A DNA stretch of 64,000 nucleotides from Pedobacter sp. W3I1 (GCF_030816015.1 NZ_JAUSXN010000001.1:5580001-5644000); one strand, 5' to 3'. Positions 10,665-19,204 are shown, counted from the stretch's first letter. The notes: generated by a model not told the origin, from the letters alone. Made by a program: numbers and translations.

Positions 10665-10841
10665 ATATTACCTAGACAATAAATAAAGAAAGATATACTC
10701 ATTAAATCCGAACGAGCTGTAAAAGATTTTCAGATATCATAAGGCCTCGTTAGTGACCATTATTGGAATACCTGTTTCTCTTGGCAGCAGAAAGTACCCT
10801 TCTTCTTAAATGAGATCAGTAAGAGAATGCAAACCGTCTTT

Positions 10842-11732
10842 TTATGAAGCCAAAGTTCCTGCTGCATGTGAGTAAGCAACGCCAAGCATTGCAGCGTCTT
10901 CCCATAATCCAGTTATCCTCAGTTCAGCCCGAATTCCCTGCTGATGGAGTGAGTTCTGGGTCGTGCCTAGAAACAAAGAATGTGCTTTGGCAATATTTCC
11001 TCCAATGATGATCACTTCTGCATCGTGCGCCACGGTAAAAGGAAAAAGAAAGTCTGCAAGGTTTCTGGCAAAATCATTAAAGAGTACGGGGATTACAGGA
11101 TCACTATCATACAAATCGACGAGCGCTTTTGTATCTTTTACTTTCTTTCCGGAAAGTTCTTCATAACGTTTCACAAACCATCTGGTAGAAATATAATCCT
11201 CTGCTATCCCGTTCTTAAATGAACTAACCCCCAGGTTTGCATCGGTGGTTTTACCGGCAATACTTACTGCCGACCCCAGGCCAGTACCCAATGTAATCCC
11301 TATAACCCTGTCGAATCCCAAAGCATTACCCGCGTTAACTTCTCCATGGAGAAAAGCTTCTGCATCGTTTCTAAAAATAATATTCTCCGGTGGCAGCCCC
11401 AGGTGCTCAATCAAAACGGCCTTAATATCCACAAGATACAGCGATTCGTATTTGTTCATGTTCCTGATCAACGATATCCCATTTGCATAATCGAACGGGC
11501 CTGGTATAGCAATTCCCAAAAGAATCTGGTCGCTGGAATGACTTCCGATAATATTTTTAAGTACGCCGATCCATGTGGCCAATATATCTTCTTTTGTGCC
11601 ATGCGTATTCACATGACTGCGCACACGTGAGTGAGCTATAACTGAATGCGACTGAAAATCAATGATTGCAGCTGTAATGTGTGAGCCACCGATATCAACA
11701 CCTATCATAAGTGGCTTTGTTTTTCTATTCAT
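10842..11732 (-). CDS. ROK-family sugar kinase
   Basis: The 296-aa cytoplasmic protein begins with the phosphate-binding MIGVDIGGSHITAAIIDF, has the FRNDAEAFLHGE active-site segment, and the second phosphate motif GITLGTGLGSAV. There is no DNA-binding domain, so it is a kinase rather than a NagC-type repressor. The usual ROK zinc-binding CxCGxxGC is not present. It probably phosphorylates a hexose or N-acetylhexosamine released by PUL1 enzymes; the substrate is inferred only from context. It is upstream of the GH88 gene on the same strand, with about 180 bp between. Confidence 0.88.
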   Translation of the reverse strand: MNRKTKPLMIGVDIGGSHITAAIIDFQSHSVIAHSRVRSHVNTHGTKEDILATWIGVLKNIIGSHSSDQILLGIAIPGPFDYANGISLIRNMNKYESLYLVDIKAVLIEHLGLPPENIIFRNDAEAFLHGEVNAGNALGFDRVIGITLGTGLGSAVSIAGKTTDANLGVSSFKNGIAEDYISTRWFVKRYEELSGKKVKDTKALVDLYDSDPVIPVLFNDFARNLADFLFPFTVAHDAEVIIIGGNIAKAHSLFLGTTQNSLHQQGIRAELRITGLWEDAAMLGVAYSHAAGTLAS

Positions 11733-12196
11733 TTAATTGAAGTTTTTCATGACACAGTCTATACCGTAGCGACAGTATCTGCCATATGAACAGAGACATA
11801 AAAAATGCTGTTCAATACTCTTTCAGATTTTATTTCCTAACCGTAAACCATTAATCCAGCGTCCGCTATCGCTCCTAAAAAGCTCACGTTAAAAACCAGT
11901 AAAAATCTTAGGTCTCCTCATAGATTTGATTGACGTTGGAAAGGAGAAGCATCACCACATAGATAACGATAAGGCTTATTCAAAGTAAAAAAAGAATCTA
12001 CTTCATCCATTCAGGAAAGAAAACGTAGAAAATCCCCGGAGACCACCATCTTTTTGTCTCTGAATTCCTGGCGTTTGTCGATTAGCTTCAACAGCTGGTA
12101 TAAAGCTGTGATTTGCGCTGAAACGTTTCCAGTGGTTGCGCGTCTCAATATCATAACAATCAATAAAAACATTATAAAAATTAAAAACTCAAGCAT
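11733..12196. other. Intergenic region between divergent ROK kinase and GIN-domain genes
   Basis: This 464-bp stretch must hold both divergent promoters. I see no conserved gene. A 61-codon minus-strand frame at 12011-12196 starts at the very ATG junction of the GIN gene and is judged spurious. Confidence 0.55.
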
Positions 12197-12787
12197 ATGA
12201 AAACTTTATTCAAAACATTATTCGCATCATCTTTGGCATTAGTATTATCTACTTCAGCAGTATTATCAACTAACGCAGCCGAAACCATCAAACCTGTTCA
12301 CGCTCCAAAAGCATTAAGCTTCAAACGTATCAAAGTAAAAGGAAATGTAGAACTGACCATCATACAGGGAAACCGTACCGGCATCAGCTATGCAGATGAA
12401 AACACCGGCAAAGTTAAGGTAATGCAGAGCGGAGATGGTTTAGAAATTACCGCTTTGGATAACAGCAATCCAAAACTTACCATTTATGTAAATGATATCT
12501 ACCGCATCCATGCAATGGATAATGCTAAAGTGAAAACACAGGGTAAAATCAATACTAAATATTTACAGGTTTTCTTAAGCGGAAATGCATCGTTAGACTT
12601 AAACTCACAGACTGAAGGATTGTATACTGTGATTGAAGATCACGCTGATTTGACCTTAAGTGGTTCAACTGGCGACCATATGCTCGTAATGAGCAAAGGA
12701 CAAAAGCTGACCATGGATAAATTCATTGCAGCTAATACAAAAACCAGCTTAAACACTGAAAATGCACTAGCATCCCTTAGCAAATAA
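12197..12787 (+). CDS. Exported GIN-domain (DUF2807-type) protein
   Basis: The 196-aa protein has a signal peptide (SSLALVLSTSAVLSTNAAE). The mature part is a repetitive beta-strand domain of the GIN/DUF2807 type: FKRIKVKGNVELTIIQGN, GDGLEITALDN, and alternating strands such as LSGNASLDLNSQT. This family is very common in Bacteroidota as a putative head domain of adhesins or a periplasmic beta-helix; its role is not known. It stands alone, followed 22 bp downstream by a strong terminator. Confidence 0.85.
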   Translation: MKTLFKTLFASSLALVLSTSAVLSTNAAETIKPVHAPKALSFKRIKVKGNVELTIIQGNRTGISYADENTGKVKVMQSGDGLEITALDNSNPKLTIYVNDIYRIHAMDNAKVKTQGKINTKYLQVFLSGNASLDLNSQTEGLYTVIEDHADLTLSGSTGDHMLVMSKGQKLTMDKFIAANTKTSLNTENALASLSK

Positions 12788-12809
12788 AAAAGAATTATAT
12801 TTTGGTTCA

Positions 12810-12838
12810 GGCGGTCTGTTTACGGACCGCCTTTTTTG
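12810..12838 (+). terminator. Rho-independent terminator of the GIN gene
   Basis: GGCGGTC and GACCGCC form a perfect 7-bp GC-rich stem around an 8-nt loop, followed by six T. It sits 22 bp after the GIN stop codon. Confidence 0.9.
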
Positions 12839-13148
12839 TTCGCCCTAAAAACCTGCCTGGGTTACATCTGTTTTCTACTAAAAATCACAAAAAAACAGAT
12901 AAAAAGCAATGCTACAATGACTCCATTGCAGCATTGCTTTTTAATTAACTCGCTCACGCAATAATGGATAAATTGTGATTGTTTATCTGGACATCTTATG
13001 TCTAATTAAAACAATAATTTAATTCAAATGCAAAATGAACATTCACCATAAAACTGACTTTTTTGGTAGAAATGTCAGGATAAAGAAATATTGATTAGCT
13101 AATACTGCCAGCTGCCCTTATTGGTTTGATTTTTGAATAACTGCCCAT
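12839..13148. other. Intergenic region with nested inverted repeats
   Basis: After the GIN terminator this stretch holds a weak inverted repeat (ATCTGTTTT near 12866, AAAACAGAT near 12892) and the strong hairpin at 12901-12942. The remainder up to 13148 is AT-rich and presumably carries the promoter of the small ORF at 13149. Confidence 0.5.
12901..12942. terminator. Bidirectional terminator-like hairpin
   Basis: AAAAAGCAATGCT at 12901 pairs with AGCATTGCTTTTT ending at 12942. The interior pairs again as CAATG/CATTG, so the whole 42 bp folds as one long hairpin with an A-run before and a T-run after. It lies 63 bp after the GIN terminator with no gene between, so its transcript is unclear. 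Confidence 0.6.
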
Positions 13149-13319
13149 ATGAAAAAGTTTGCACCCTATTTATTTGCTTCCGCTATTTCGATTGTAGCTA
13201 TTTTATCTTCATTTACCTTAGCCGATCCAGAATTAGGGATTTCGACCGCTTTATTAAGCTGGATGGCCTGTTTCTGGATCATTTCTGGAAACAGGGAAAA
13301 ACGCACCTGCCCTTCATAA
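13149..13319 (+). CDS. Small putative exported protein, 56 aa
   Basis: An ATG at 13149 opens a 56-codon frame. Its first 25 residues are a textbook signal peptide (MKKFAPYLFASAISIVAIL ending FTLA), followed by a short tail DPELGISTALLSW with a second hydrophobic stretch, ending RTCPS. A longer overlapping frame on the same strand (13133-13429) looks random. It could be a real small secreted or membrane protein, or the 5' remnant of a longer gene. Function unknown. Confidence 0.45.
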   Translation: MKKFAPYLFASAISIVAILSSFTLADPELGISTALLSWMACFWIISGNREKRTCPS

Positions 13320-13436
13320 CCCGATCAATTCTATCCGTGATACGGTGTCTAATCGCATATCCCCGAACTAAATCTCGTCAGCTAGTTCATACTGAATTTA
13401 GCTATATCCAGACTGGAAAGCAGATCTAGCTGATAG

Positions 13437-13856
13437 TTAAGGTTTCTCCACTTTTAATGTTAATAGCGGTTTCCCTTTTACTACGATATAAGTGGCCAGT
13501 TCAGAAGCTTTTACTTTGCCAATATTCCTGGCGGAATGATTTTTCCCAGCGGGAATGAAAAGTACTCCACCTGCTTTCACAACAACAGGCTTTTCTCCCT
13601 CAATTACATATTCCAGCTCCCCTTCTAAAACATTAATAATTTCCTCGCCCGGATGTGAATGCAGGCCAAAGGCTTTACCTGGTTCAAAGTCAACACGTAC
13701 CTGGATGGCTTCATATCCCGGCACGGTAAGATCATGTCGTTGAAGATCTGTACGCTTAATACCAGCTTGTTGTGCTATCGCTTCATTCGAAATTAAGCAG
13801 CCAAACATACCTAAAGCTGCAATGATGTGTAACAAATAACTTCTATGTGCTTTCAT
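13437..13856 (-). CDS. Exported small cupin protein
   Basis: This 139-aa protein has a signal peptide (LLHIIAALGMFGCLISNEAIAQ) and a single cupin_2 barrel. The metal-binding set is complete: His66 and His68 (LHSHPGEE), Glu72, and His107 (PAGKNHSARN). The fold binds a divalent metal and may act as an isomerase, dioxygenase or binding protein; sequence alone does not decide. It is the last gene of a three-gene minus-strand operon with the RidA-like lipoprotein (gap 27 bp) and the alpha/beta hydrolase. All three carry export signals. Confidence 0.85.
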   Translation of the reverse strand: MKAHRSYLLHIIAALGMFGCLISNEAIAQQAGIKRTDLQRHDLTVPGYEAIQVRVDFEPGKAFGLHSHPGEEIINVLEGELEYVIEGEKPVVVKAGGVLFIPAGKNHSARNIGKVKASELATYIVVKGKPLLTLKVEKP

Positions 13857-13883
13857 TTTTTTTTTAATTTGATGGTTTAAAAT

Positions 13884-14315
13884 TTATTGAACCAGTGCTA
13901 TACAATCAATTTCGATTAAAGCATCTTGAGGTAAAGCGTTAATTTGAACAGATGTTCTGGCGGGCTTTCTTTCAGAAAGATAACTGGTATAAATTTCATT
14001 TACCTGCCTTAACTGTGAAATATCTTTTAAATATATATTAATTTTTACCAGGTGTTCCATGTCTGAATGATGTTGTTCCAATAAGATCCTTAGATTATCC
14101 ATGATTTGCCTTGTTTGCGATTCCAGATCTGGCTGCAGCAATTTTGTTTTGGGATTTATGCCCAATTGGCCCGAACTATATAGGAACCCATTGGCAATAA
14201 CAGCTTTTGAATAGAGTACATTCTCTTCGCTCAAGGCATACCTTATTATACCAGCATACGGTTTACAGGAGCAAACAGATACCATAAGAAATAGCCATAA
14301 TACAATTCTGTTCAT
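13884..14315 (-). CDS. RidA/YjgF-family protein with lipoprotein signal
   Basis: The 143-aa protein has the RidA (Rid/UK114) fold signatures FLYSSGQLGINPKTKLL, QTRQIMDNLRILLEQ and KPARTSVQINALPQDALIEI. Arg120 corresponds to the catalytic arginine (Arg105 of E. coli RidA), so imine/enamine deaminase activity is possible. Unusually, the N-terminus MNRIVLWLFLMVSVCSC is a lipoprotein signal with the cysteine at 17, so the mature protein should be outside the cytoplasm. Normal RidA is cytosolic, where it hydrolyses 2-aminoacrylate. It lies between an exported alpha/beta hydrolase and an exported cupin. Confidence 0.88.
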   Translation of the reverse strand: MNRIVLWLFLMVSVCSCKPYAGIIRYALSEENVLYSKAVIANGFLYSSGQLGINPKTKLLQPDLESQTRQIMDNLRILLEQHHSDMEHLVKINIYLKDISQLRQVNEIYTSYLSERKPARTSVQINALPQDALIEIDCIALVQ

Positions 14316-14329
14316 TTCCTTTAATTTTT

Positions 14330-14365
14330 AGGATAGATGTAGCGTCTGAGTTCTACATCTATCCT
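14330..14365 (-). promoter_or_regulatory. Intercistronic 13-bp perfect hairpin
   Basis: AGGATAGATGTAG and CTACATCTATCCT form a perfect 13-bp stem with a 10-nt loop, between the alpha/beta hydrolase stop and the RidA start. On the transcribed (minus) strand it ends 15 nt before the RidA ATG and is not followed by a T-run. This suggests a processing, stability or translation-control element rather than a terminator. Confidence 0.6.
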
Positions 14366-14372
14366 ATGGTTT

Positions 14373-15284
14373 TTACTGTTTAATAAAGTTCAAAAGCTCA
14401 GTATTGAATTTTTCCATCTCTTCGATGAATAAGGCATGTCCGCTTTTTTCAAGAGGGACCAGTTTGGAGTTTTTAAGCAGTTTATTCATTTGTTCTGCCA
14501 AATCATAAGAACAGATTTTATCTGATTTACCGTGTAAAATCAATGTAGGCAATTGAATTTTTTTCAGGTCAGGACGCAGATCTTCATCTCTTAAAGTCTT
14601 AAGACCTTCTGCCATTGCATAAGGTGAGGCTTGCACCTGGATTGTCCCCAACCAGGCACCATAGCCTGGAGCAACACTTTTCTGGTTCGCCGGAAATATC
14701 TGACCAAAGTTCTGCAACAATTGAGGCCTGTCTGTATTATTCAATTTGATTAATCCGTTTACGTCCTCTTTTGTCCAAAGCCCAAAGTTAAAATCGGCTC
14801 TTTTTGTCCATATTGGTGCAGCTGCTCCAAATAAAGCCATTTTAGATACGTGAGCGCCATTATACTTAGCCACATAATGAATCACTGTTGCCCCTCCCAT
14901 CGAAAATCCGCCAATAGTGGCATTTTGGATCTTTAATTTATCAAGAATAACCTTGATATCATCGGCAAAAACATCGTAATTATATTTACCTCCGGGTTTG
15001 TCTGACAGGCCAAATCCTCGTAGCGTAATGCCTATTACCCTAAAGCCTTTTTCTACAAAATAAGCGTATTGGTATTCGTACATGGCGTCGCTTAACGGCC
15101 AGCCATGGATTAAGATTAAAGGCTGGCCTTCGCCCAGGTCAGTTACGTGAAGTTTTACATTTTTCTCCACTTCAATATATTCCGCGCGCCCATACGCCGC
15201 AGCTGGCCTGTTTGTTTGTCCGTAGGTAGTAACGGTAGTCAATAATGTTATCAGCAATCCGATTGTTGATGTCAAATTTTTCAT
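14373..15284 (-). CDS. Exported alpha/beta hydrolase (haloperoxidase-like)
   Basis: The 303-aa protein has a signal peptide ending TTVTTYGQ. It has the alpha/beta-hydrolase core: oxyanion motif ILIHGWPLSDAMYEYQ, nucleophile elbow GGFSMGG with Ser128, an acid in LHGKSDKICS, and a late histidine in KSGHALFIEE. The HGWPLS segment is typical of the non-heme chloroperoxidase/esterase subfamily. It is the first gene of the operon with RidA-like and cupin proteins. The substrate is unknown; a small ester or lactone is likely from the family. Confidence 0.88.
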   Translation of the reverse strand: MKNLTSTIGLLITLLTTVTTYGQTNRPAAAYGRAEYIEVEKNVKLHVTDLGEGQPLILIHGWPLSDAMYEYQYAYFVEKGFRVIGITLRGFGLSDKPGGKYNYDVFADDIKVILDKLKIQNATIGGFSMGGATVIHYVAKYNGAHVSKMALFGAAAPIWTKRADFNFGLWTKEDVNGLIKLNNTDRPQLLQNFGQIFPANQKSVAPGYGAWLGTIQVQASPYAMAEGLKTLRDEDLRPDLKKIQLPTLILHGKSDKICSYDLAEQMNKLLKNSKLVPLEKSGHALFIEEMEKFNTELLNFIKQ

Positions 15285-15443
15285 TTTTATAAATTATGTT
15301 AAGAGATGTTATAATGGTGCAATATGGTTTGCCCCTATCGGTTCGCAAATTTATCCGGCATTTCTTGTAAATCCTGTTAATGAAATCATAACAAAATGTT
15401 AATGGATCCAGACCGCCTTAATTTTTTATTATTTTAGCGCAAA

Positions 15444-16856
15444 ATGACCGAACTCAAGAAGTATAAACTCACTGCCTTCACGGGATTTGTAATCCTGATC
15501 GGGATTTTACTGTACCTGATCTATAATACATTTGAACTAAAGGACCGACAATATCAGATCGATGTTAAAGAAAAGCTGAAACAGTTTTATGTAAAAAACA
15601 TTAGTAAGGAAAATATCTATTCCGGGGGATTTTCTCTCATCGACAGCTATCTCATTAAAAATATCCGGTCACTGGAAAGTGAATACCTCAAGTCTGGTTC
15701 AACAAACAACAAGTACACTGATTCGCTGCTTGCAGTTATGTTTGAAGAGTTAAGGGTCAGAAATCCAATCGATTCGCTATTAGAAAAGATAAGAACACGA
15801 CATAAGCTGAATGATAAGCTTGAGTATCTCATTGTCATAAACAGCATCAGCCTGCGGTTCAGAGATAACAAGCCAATCCCTTTATATGACCATCTGAAGA
15901 AATACCCTTTTTTAGAATCAAATTTACAGTCAGCTCAAGGATATATCATCGGCGGAAAACTTAAATCGCCCAAACAACAAAACACCGTAACTTCGGTTTC
16001 CATGGGCCCCGCCGTTCCTTATAGCTATGATATCAACGTTACTTTCTTTGCCGACAGCAATGACAGGCAGTCTCAGATTTTCAAAAGTGCGCTTCCGGTT
16101 TTATTACTTACCCTATTCGCCTTGCTGTTGGTCGTTTTTGTCTATTACTTTACATTTAAAAGCTGGTCCAAACAGAAAAAGATCTCGGACATGAAATCTG
16201 ATTTTATAAACAGCATAACTCACGAGTTCAGCACCCCTATCTCCACAATTATGGTTGCGAACCGGGCTATACAGAATGAAAAAGTATTTAAAAGCAAAGA
16301 AAGTGTTACTGAATTTACGGAAATTATTGCAAGGCAAACTAAACAATTGCAGACCTTATTCGATCAGGTCATGGACATTACCCGTGTTAATACCGAAATA
16401 GAAAAAAACGAGGTTATTTTCTGCCAACTTTTAACTGAGGTAATCCAGGACTATCGAATTAAAATGAATGACAAAAATGTATATTTTCATACCCAGGGTA
16501 TAAATAATGAAACGCGGGTATCGCTGAATAGATTTTGGGTTACTACCATGATATCAAACATCTTTGACAACGCTATAAAATATAGTGATAAAACACCTAA
16601 GGAAATACAGATCATCGTTGATGGGACACCGAATGGTTTGAGGATCAGCATAAGAGACAATGGAATAGGAATGGAAGAACATACCATTAAACACCTCTTC
16701 GATAAGTTTTATAGGGGCAAAAATTTGGGCAGGGAACATGTTAGTGGCTTAGGTCTTGGCATGTATTATGTTCAGCAATGCATCAAGATCCATAACTGGA
16801 CGATGCAGGTGCAAAGTACCATTGGTTTGGGAAGCGAAATTTTGATCATAATTTAA
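15444..16856 (+). CDS. Membrane sensor histidine kinase
   Basis: The 470-aa protein has an N-terminal membrane segment (FTGFVILIGILLYLIYNTF, about 10-28), an extracytoplasmic sensor of about 185 residues with no motif I recognise, and a second segment (VLLLTLFALLLVVFVYYF, about 217-235). The HisKA phosphoacceptor is His260 in SITHEFSTPIST, and the ATPase domain has the N, G1 (DNGIGM) and G2 (GLGLGMYYV) boxes. Its stop overlaps the start of the response regulator by one base (TAATG), so the two are translationally coupled. It is divergent from the alpha/beta hydrolase operon, 159 bp away, which may be a target. Confidence 0.93.
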   Translation: MTELKKYKLTAFTGFVILIGILLYLIYNTFELKDRQYQIDVKEKLKQFYVKNISKENIYSGGFSLIDSYLIKNIRSLESEYLKSGSTNNKYTDSLLAVMFEELRVRNPIDSLLEKIRTRHKLNDKLEYLIVINSISLRFRDNKPIPLYDHLKKYPFLESNLQSAQGYIIGGKLKSPKQQNTVTSVSMGPAVPYSYDINVTFFADSNDRQSQIFKSALPVLLLTLFALLLVVFVYYFTFKSWSKQKKISDMKSDFINSITHEFSTPISTIMVANRAIQNEKVFKSKESVTEFTEIIARQTKQLQTLFDQVMDITRVNTEIEKNEVIFCQLLTEVIQDYRIKMNDKNVYFHTQGINNETRVSLNRFWVTTMISNIFDNAIKYSDKTPKEIQIIVDGTPNGLRISIRDNGIGMEEHTIKHLFDKFYRGKNLGREHVSGLGLGMYYVQQCIKIHNWTMQVQSTIGLGSEILIII

Positions 16857-17584
16857 TGCCGGCTGTAAAGAGAAAACTACTTTATGTGGAAGATGAAACA
16901 GACCTGGGCAATGTGACCCGGCAGTATCTTGAACTGATGGATTTTTCGGTGGATTGGTGTTGTTCTGGAGCAGAAGCCATCAGCCTGTACCAAAAAAATC
17001 ATGCTGATTACAATCTGGTCATCATCGATATTCAACTTCCCGATATCGATGGCTTCGAGGTTGCTGGAAAAATCAGGGACTGGAACCGTGAGGCATGCTT
17101 TCTTTTTCTTACCGCACGCAAGGAGAAACCCGACAGGGTTAAAGGACTTACACTTGGGGCAATAGATTATATCTGTAAGCCTTTTGATATTGATGAACTG
17201 GTGCTGAGAATTAATAACATTATTTGGCATCAAATCCCACGTGCGCAGCGGGAAAAGGAATTAATATCGAATGTGCTGAACATAGGTGACCTATGCCTCA
17301 ACAAAGACTTGCTGGAACTTAGCATATCCGGTCAAATCCCAATAACATTGACACAGCGGGAAGCGGAGTTACTGGAATATCTTAACAAAAACCGGAACCT
17401 AATCACCAGGCGGGAAGAGATCCTGGTTCAGATCTGGGGAGAAAGCGACTATTTCTTAGGAAGAAGTCTTGATGTTTTTATCTCCAGACTTCGAAAATTG
17501 CTTGCTGTTTCCTCAAATGTAAAAATCACCAACGTATATGGGGTTGGATTTATATTTTCAGTTGCTGGAATGGAACAATCATGA
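16856..17584 (+). CDS. OmpR-type response regulator
   Basis: The 242-aa protein has a receiver domain with acidic pair EDE at the start (YVEDETD), phosphoacceptor Asp58 (VIIDIQLPDIDGFEV), the T/S switch (FLTARKE) and the conserved lysine (CKPFD). A linker is followed by an OmpR/PhoB winged helix (LTQREAELLEYLNKN, DVFISRLRKLL, VYGVGFIF). It is the partner of the kinase whose stop codon it overlaps. Targets are not evident in the sequence. Confidence 0.94.
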   Translation: MPAVKRKLLYVEDETDLGNVTRQYLELMDFSVDWCCSGAEAISLYQKNHADYNLVIIDIQLPDIDGFEVAGKIRDWNREACFLFLTARKEKPDRVKGLTLGAIDYICKPFDIDELVLRINNIIWHQIPRAQREKELISNVLNIGDLCLNKDLLELSISGQIPITLTQREAELLEYLNKNRNLITRREEILVQIWGESDYFLGRSLDVFISRLRKLLAVSSNVKITNVYGVGFIFSVAGMEQS

Positions 17585-17767
17585 TTTTTTTCTCCAGCTG
17601 CCGTTCAGATACTCCAGGATCCTGGCAATAACTTAAGTGTTTGGGCATCTTGCCGCCTTATCTTAAACAACACTTGCTTCTCCTGGGTATTTATTCCAGC
17701 ATTCATTCAGGGCGAAAGCAGATCTAACAGCAGCCAAACATTTGGCAGAATAAACGGTTATAAATAA

Positions 17768-18028
17768 ATGGAAAACTATAAACTGACAATCGAAATGAAT
17801 GATCAGCGCCATGACTTTGAAGTTCATGAATATGCTCATCACAACGGAGAAACGTGTAAGCTAAGGGTTTTTAAAGACGGTGAATTTGTTGCAGCTTTCC
17901 AGCCTGACAGCCATTACCTGCTCCACCTATGCCAAAACCCCGCAGGCATTGAGGAACCCATGCTGCATATGATTGCCGACCATTTGGAAGCTCATTTTCC
18001 ATTTGGTGGAAAGCATTACAAAGTTTAA
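17768..18028 (+). CDS. Conserved-looking hypothetical protein, 86 aa
   Basis: It is a short soluble protein rich in His, Glu and Asp, without signal peptide or membrane segment (MENYKLTIEMNDQRHDFEVH, LRVFKDGEFVAAFQPDSHY). The composition and codon use resemble a real gene. I do not recognise a family. It is convergent with the Fpg-like gene, 8 bp apart, so no room is left for a terminator between them. Confidence 0.65.
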   Translation: MENYKLTIEMNDQRHDFEVHEYAHHNGETCKLRVFKDGEFVAAFQPDSHYLLHLCQNPAGIEEPMLHMIADHLEAHFPFGGKHYKV

Positions 18029-18036
18029 GCGAAATA

Positions 18037-18810
18037 TCATTCAAACAGTTCCTGCTTATCCGTGTAATAGGTCTTGCGTCCGCCTATTTTTCCGGTCTGT
18101 ATTTTTTCCCCCTTACTGGTTTCTTTAAGTTCAGGATTATGAATAACCATAAAATCCCTTAATTCCCCGCGGAGTTCGTTTCCGTTCTCTTCAGAAATTT
18201 CTTTTATTGCTTTATCAAGAACCGTAGAGATGCTTTTAAAAAGTTTTTTTATCGCTTTTTCAGGAATAGCCCCGGCAATTGAAAACGGCGAAATACCTGC
18301 ATGATAAAGAATTTCATCACTATAGGAATTCCCTATCCCACGAATCTTGTGCTGGTCCATCAGCAGGGTCTTGATCACCGTTCTTTTTTTGGCAAGCAAA
18401 GCCCTAAAATAATCGATATCCATGTCCAGCGCATCGGGTACCTCTACCTTTTCAGGGTTCAAAGTTGGAGTAGCCTGTTTCTGCATATCGATCAATGCAA
18501 AAGCTTCACCTCCTTCGAAATGAAAGCCCAGGATCTGGAACCTTGGCGGCTCATCCTGATCGATTAATACCAGTTCTCCCCTTAGCATCAGGTGAAGGCC
18601 CAACACCTGTGAACCAGAAAAGGATAGCTGGAGGGTTTTCCCCACCCTATCAACATTGATCAGCTGCCTGCCCTCCAAAGCTTTTTTTAGCTCCTTTGCA
18701 GTAACATTTATTTTTTTCGCTATGCTCACCTCAAGGGTTTCAAGGGTTTTTCCCTTGAACCTGCGCGAAAGGATCTGCGCAAAAACGGTTAAATCCGGTA
18801 ATTCGGCCAT
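18037..18810 (-). CDS. Fpg/Nei-like protein lacking catalytic proline and zinc finger
   Basis: The 257-aa protein aligns along its length with formamidopyrimidine-DNA glycosylases: N-terminal MAELPDLTVFAQ, lysine in RVGKTLQLSF, LMLRGELVL, and the H2TH segment IKTLLMDQHKIRGIGNSYSDEI. Two key features differ. The usual MPELPE start has Ala in place of Pro2, the nucleophile of Fpg/Nei. The C-terminal zinc finger has no cysteines (GEKIQTGKIGGRKTYYTDKQ), although its tip GRKTYY resembles the finger arginine loop. NEIL1 has a zinc-less finger and NEIL3 uses Val2, so activity is not excluded. It may be a glycosylase-like DNA-binding protein instead. Confidence 0.85.
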   Translation of the reverse strand: MAELPDLTVFAQILSRRFKGKTLETLEVSIAKKINVTAKELKKALEGRQLINVDRVGKTLQLSFSGSQVLGLHLMLRGELVLIDQDEPPRFQILGFHFEGGEAFALIDMQKQATPTLNPEKVEVPDALDMDIDYFRALLAKKRTVIKTLLMDQHKIRGIGNSYSDEILYHAGISPFSIAGAIPEKAIKKLFKSISTVLDKAIKEISEENGNELRGELRDFMVIHNPELKETSKGEKIQTGKIGGRKTYYTDKQELFE

Positions 18811-18984
18811 AAGTCAAACAGATATTTTTTTTAATTTCAGCAATCTAGTCACCATGCAAGGCAATAAACGCTTTTTTCATCAGCATCAATCCGGGATTCG
18901 TCAGCCAAATGCCTGATCTTCCCTTCCCGGTTTATGCTGTGCTTTTCAGCCGGGCTTCCAAAGCCTTTACTTCGATTAGCTAAA

Positions 18985-19179
18985 TCAGTATTTTCTTACG
19001 GTATCTCCCGGATCAACCCTGGGCTGCGATGCAGCAGAATCGGCGCTGCTCTTTTTCACGGTGTCCTTGTAATCTTTCTTATGGTTTCCTTTTACCGGCC
19101 TGTCCGAAGGATTCTGGCATGCAGTTAAAACAGAGGCTAAAAAGGCCGCTGCAATAAATATGGTGTGTACAGTCCTCAT
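18985..19179 (-). CDS. Small lipoprotein, 64 aa
   Basis: It has a lipoprotein signal (AAAFLASVLTAC, lipid cysteine at 21) and a short polar tail rich in Lys, Asp and Ser. No domain is recognised. It follows the gene at 19205-19405 on the same strand with a 25-bp gap, probably as one transcript. Confidence 0.65.
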   Translation of the reverse strand: MRTVHTIFIAAAFLASVLTACQNPSDRPVKGNHKKDYKDTVKKSSADSAASQPRVDPGDTVRKY

Positions 19180-19204
19180 AATTATATTTTTTATTGATTA
19201 ATTT

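Noticed and set aside
12011..12196. 61-codon minus-strand frame ending at the start of the GIN gene
   Set aside because: Its ATG directly abuts the GIN ATG in divergent orientation, leaving no room for a leader; the hydrophobic start is the complement of an AT-rich 5' leader.
13133..13429. 98-codon plus-strand frame
   Set aside because: Composition looks random, and the overlapping frame from 13149 gives a proper signal peptide.
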